From Viscum album (taxonomy: Eukaryota; Streptophyta; Magnoliopsida; Santalales; Viscaceae), in the NCBI GenBank assembly GCA_963277665.1, contig OY728160.1, positions 48,530,605 through 48,594,604 on the forward strand: a stretch of 64,000 bases of DNA, in the 5' to 3' direction. Below the pieces are notes generated by a model. It made no database searches, was not told where the DNA came from, and saw only the letters and a program-made list of their open reading frames with translations. The position numbers and the translations under genes are program-made. Below, piece after piece: positions 61,030 to 64,000 of this stretch; the stretch's first letter is position 1, and each line of letters opens with the position of its first letter.

Positions 61030-62310
61030 AAATTTTAAACTTGAAATATTATGTTTAAATCGTACAAAAAAAGATGCGGGTGGTTCTTATTCATACCATC
61101 GTCATGTTCCCTTTTTCTTTTCTCATTATTCTGGTTTTTCAAATGAATCATTACTAGACGAGTCATCCGATTTCTCAATACCTGCTCCCTTGTTTCAATA
61201 ATCCCGATAGGCTCTTCACAGTATGATAAATCATGGTCCAGTTCTATTTCTTCATTGGTGAGTACATCCATTGGGTCTCGCATGTAATTTTTCAACAACG
61301 ACACATGAAATTTATCATGGACTTTAGAGAGGCTTGGAGGCATTTCTAGTCGGTACGCTATAGCTCTAATTCTTTCTAGAATTTAAAATGTTCTAATGTA
61401 CCTAGGGATTAGTTTCCCTTTCATACCAAACCTTTAGACACCCTTCCATGGAGATACTTTCAAAATGATATAATCTCCCCCTTGAAATTCCTAATCCTTC
61501 TTCTGGTTGTCAGTATAACTCTTCTGCCTACTTTGGGATGCTTTAATATGGACTTGTAATGTCTTTACCTTTGTCGTGGAATCATCAATACATTACTGGC
61601 CTATAATTTTCCTCTCACCAACATCATCCAAACAAGTTTGTGTTTTACTTCTCTTTCTATATAATACTTAATATGGATCCATTTGAATACTAGAATGGAA
61701 ACTATTGTCGTATAAAAATTCCTCCAAAGGATATTATTGAACCCACATACCTTGGATGTTAAGAGACCATGACCTCGGTATATCTTCTAGAGTATGAATA
61801 GTTTTTTGAGACTCTCCTTCAGTTTGGGGGTGATAAGCAGTACACATACGAAGTTCATTATTCAAAGCCTCCTGGAGACTTTTCCAGAGTTTTGATGTAA
61901 ACTGGGGATCTCAATCAGACTCAATTGACAGAGGTGCACCATGAAGTCATACAACTTTTTTAATATAAAGTCTTTCTAGGAACTCAGGTTGTAAATCCAA
62001 TCTTATAGGAAGTAAATGTGATGATTTTGTGAGATGATCAAAAATTAACCATATTTCATCATTCCTTATAGATGTCCTCGGTAGTCTGGTGACAAAATAT
62101 ATCATAATGTAATCCAACTTCAACATAAAAATAGATAAAAGTTGCATGAATATTCTAGGATGTTGGCTCTCTGTCTTTACTTATTGAAAACTAGACATCA
62201 TGACACATAGTCAGCAATTTCCCACTTCATATTATCCAACAAGAAATATTCCGTTAGATCTCTATACATCTTTCTGCTAACCAGGTGTATCGAGAAATTT
62301 GAGCTATGAA
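61030..62310 (-). pseudogene. Element 5 integrase and chromodomain-like tail
   Basis: The HHCC region is faint near 62300-62190 (NFSIHL...KMYRDL, then CLVFN). The core entry FVTRLPRTSIRNDEIWLIFD is at 62095-62036, preceded by a degraded MDF. HPQTEGESQKTIHTLEDI near 61840-61785 shows the third catalytic Glu of QSERT changed. The 102-codon piece 61343-61035 begins KVHDKFHVSLLKNYMRDPMD and matches the tail with its chromodomain-like part (DLSYCEEPIGIIETREQVLR). Stops separate the pieces. Confidence 0.86.
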
Positions 62311-62649
62311 AATCAACTAATAGTTTCCGTTATATCTCAGGTACTGATGGAACACATAAACTCTCCCCAAACATTAGAACTCCTTCCTCATACATGAAGT
62401 CTTCACACCTCCCATCCTTAACAGCAATAATTTTCATTTGTATATTTTCCTCATCAGATTAAGGTATTTTTTTCATCTCTTGTAAATATGGTTTAGCATT
62501 CACTTGAAAGAGGACAGATTTTCCCCTTCCTTAAAAATTCCCATACCAATCTTTAGTAGATCTGTGAATATATGATCTCTATAAATCCACATTTGAGTCA
62601 TAAGTCCATGATTCTTCCTACTTAATGCATCTTCCACCTTATTTTCCTT

Positions 62650-63018
62650 TTATGGGTAGTAGTGTATTGAAAAATTGTAATCATTGAGTAACTCGGGCCA
62701 TCTCCATTGCCTCATGTTGAGTTCTTTTTGTGTGAAAATGTATTTTAAACTATTTTGATTTTTGTATATCTCAAATTTTTTACCTTGAAGATAATTTATC
62801 CGTATCTTCTGAGAAAATATTATAGCTGGTAACTCAAGATCATGTGTAGGACAATTTTTTTCTTGAGTCTTCAACTCCCTTGATTCATAAGCAATAACAT
62901 TACAAATTTTCATAAGGATACAACCCAGACCATTCTTTGATGAATTCTTGTATATTATAAATCCATCACTTCCAGATAGAAGATTCAAAGTTAGAGCATT
63001 GAATAATCTTCCTTTCAT
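62650..63018 (-). pseudogene. Element 5 RNase H relic
   Basis: This is a 122-codon open piece. It contains SDGFIIYKNSSKNGLGCILM, NCPTHDLELPAIIF and YIFTQKELNMRQWRWPELL, the RNase H signature of gypsy elements. The first active-site Asp (Y-D-AS) has become Asn (KNSS) and the TDH motif reads KNQ, so the enzyme would be dead. It ends in YNFSIHYYP before the decayed DALSR block. Confidence 0.87.
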
Positions 63019-63059
63019 TTATTTGAAGAATTCTATATATTATTTTTTCCAGACAAACA

Positions 63060-64000
63060 TAACTCCTTTATGTATGATCTTGGTTAGAAGGATTTCTAGT
63101 CGAGTGAAATTATAAATGAAATGCTGATAGTAACTTGCAAAGGAAATAAAACTACATTCCTTGGTTTTTTTTGTTGGCATGGGATAATCTTGGATTGCCT
63201 TTGTCTTTATAGGATCAACTTGGATTCCATCCTTAGAGACAATATGACCTAGAAAAGGAAGCGACTGGAGCTAGAATTTTCACTTTCTAAACATCCCATA
63301 TAATTCATTTATTATAAGTGTTTTCAGAATAATCCTCAAGTGATCCTCATGGTCTTCATAGATTATTGATTATACTAGGATATCATCGAGGAATTCTACA
63401 ACATTGTTATTTAGATATTCCTTGAAATCTATATTCACTAAATCAATGAAAACAAATGGTGCATTCATTAGTCCAAAAGGCATCACTGTAAACTCGTAAT
63501 GCCCATTCCTGGTTAAAATTGTTGTTATAGAAAAATATTCCCTCCTCCCCCATATTTTATGATATTCCGATCAAAATTCAATCTTTTAAAAGTATTTAGC
63601 TCCATGAATATGATCAAATAAATCATCAATCTGGGTTAGAGGATACTTATTCATCATTATAATAGCATTGATTTCCCTATAATCAATGCATAACCTCTTG
63701 GATCTATCTTTATTTATGACAAAAAAGACTGAGGATCCCCATGAAAAAACACTAGGTCGAATAAATCCTGTTTCACTCAACTCCTATAGTTGTTTCTTTA
63801 GATCCTCTAACTCCACAGTGGACATTATATAGGTGGAAATTGATATAGGTGGTGCACCAGGAATTAAGTCAATAGAAAACTCAATTTCCCACTCAGGAGG
63901 ATGACCAAGTAAATCCTATGGAAACACATCAACGTATTCTTGCACTATGTGCACATCTTTAATATGAATATTTACTTCTTCACCCATAGACATTAGGTTT
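63060..64000 (-). pseudogene. Element 5 reverse transcriptase, partial at the window edge
   Basis: From the window end inward: [18 protein letters not shown] (near 63880-63830), [21 protein letters not shown] and [12 protein letters not shown] (63775-63660), [29 protein letters not shown]-type box (63480s), and FLDD (63393-63382), where the usual Ile/Val is Leu but both catalytic Asp remain. A stop follows directly (ILV-stop-S). The FLGHI-type block near 63260-63220 is degraded. Upstream protease is outside the window. Confidence 0.87.

Larger units (their letters stand above)
58012..64000 (-). mobile_element. Element 5: Ty3/gypsy element running off the window
   Basis: Only the 3' part of this minus-strand element is in view: LTR (58012-61013), PPT, integrase, RNase H and most of RT. 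Protease, Gag, PBS and the 5' LTR should lie beyond 64000. The pol frames are broken but better kept than those of element 2. LTR ends (TGTAATACCTCAACCC and TGTTATA) and PPT are close to those of element 3. Confidence 0.87.

Noticed and set aside
1..64000. A host protein-coding gene with introns
   Set aside because: I looked for conserved protein motifs outside the retroelements on both strands and found none. All readable motifs belong to Ty3/gypsy or Ty1/copia polyproteins.

Overview
The window is intergenic DNA from a plant nuclear genome, almost certainly a large, repeat-rich one. It is built from LTR retrotransposons of different ages. I found no host gene, rRNA, tRNA gene or CRISPR array. 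The plant assignment rests on Ty3/gypsy polyproteins with chromodomain-like integrase tails, LTRs of 2-4 kb that begin TGTAAC-N-CCCA on their coding strand, and primer sites matching the initiator-tRNA-Met end (TGGTATCA...). The species cannot be told from this. Most of the window is very AT-rich and broken by stops and frameshifts, as expected of old methylated repeats.

Layout. (1) 1-1076: AT-rich flank, nothing recognised. (2) 1082-11076: element 1, a complete minus-strand Ty3/gypsy element with ~2 kb LTRs, an exact 5-bp ATCTT target duplication, PBS, PPT and a full gag-PR-RT-RNaseH-IN-chromodomain frame. That frame carries about 22 stop codons and no frameshift I could find. It is the youngest and most GC-rich element here. 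(3) 11082-12396: flank. (4) 12397-22158: element 2, an older, heavily decayed minus-strand gypsy element. (5) 22159-24786: flank with a small tandem repeat. (6) 24787-35622: element 3, a minus-strand element with ~4.26 kb LTRs around only ~2.3 kb of interior, where only a gag fragment with two zinc knuckles is recognisable; it also holds two GC-rich Pol III-promoter-like (SINE-like) patches. (7) 35623-37904: flank. (8) 37905-58011: remains of a plus-strand Ty1/copia element of SIRE-like type, apparently split by (9) element 4 at 39447-51401, a plus-strand gypsy relic with 3.64 kb LTRs. (10) 58012-64000: element 5, a minus-strand gypsy relic entering with its 3' LTR and pol; its gag and 5' LTR lie beyond the window.

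How the parts relate. The five gypsy elements share LTR end motifs, PBS type and a U3 TATA box, so they are relatives inserted at different times. By eye the LTR pairs agree about 90% (element 1), low-to-mid 80s (element 3) and about 75% (elements 2 and 4); these are estimates, not computed values. No element encodes an intact polyprotein. The most unusual signals are clusters of a 13-bp palindrome (TACACG-N-CGTGTA) in the U3 and 5' leader of element 1, a minisatellite shared by the LTRs of elements 1 and 2, the gag-only giant-LTR structure of element 3, and the two SINE-like patches inside it.
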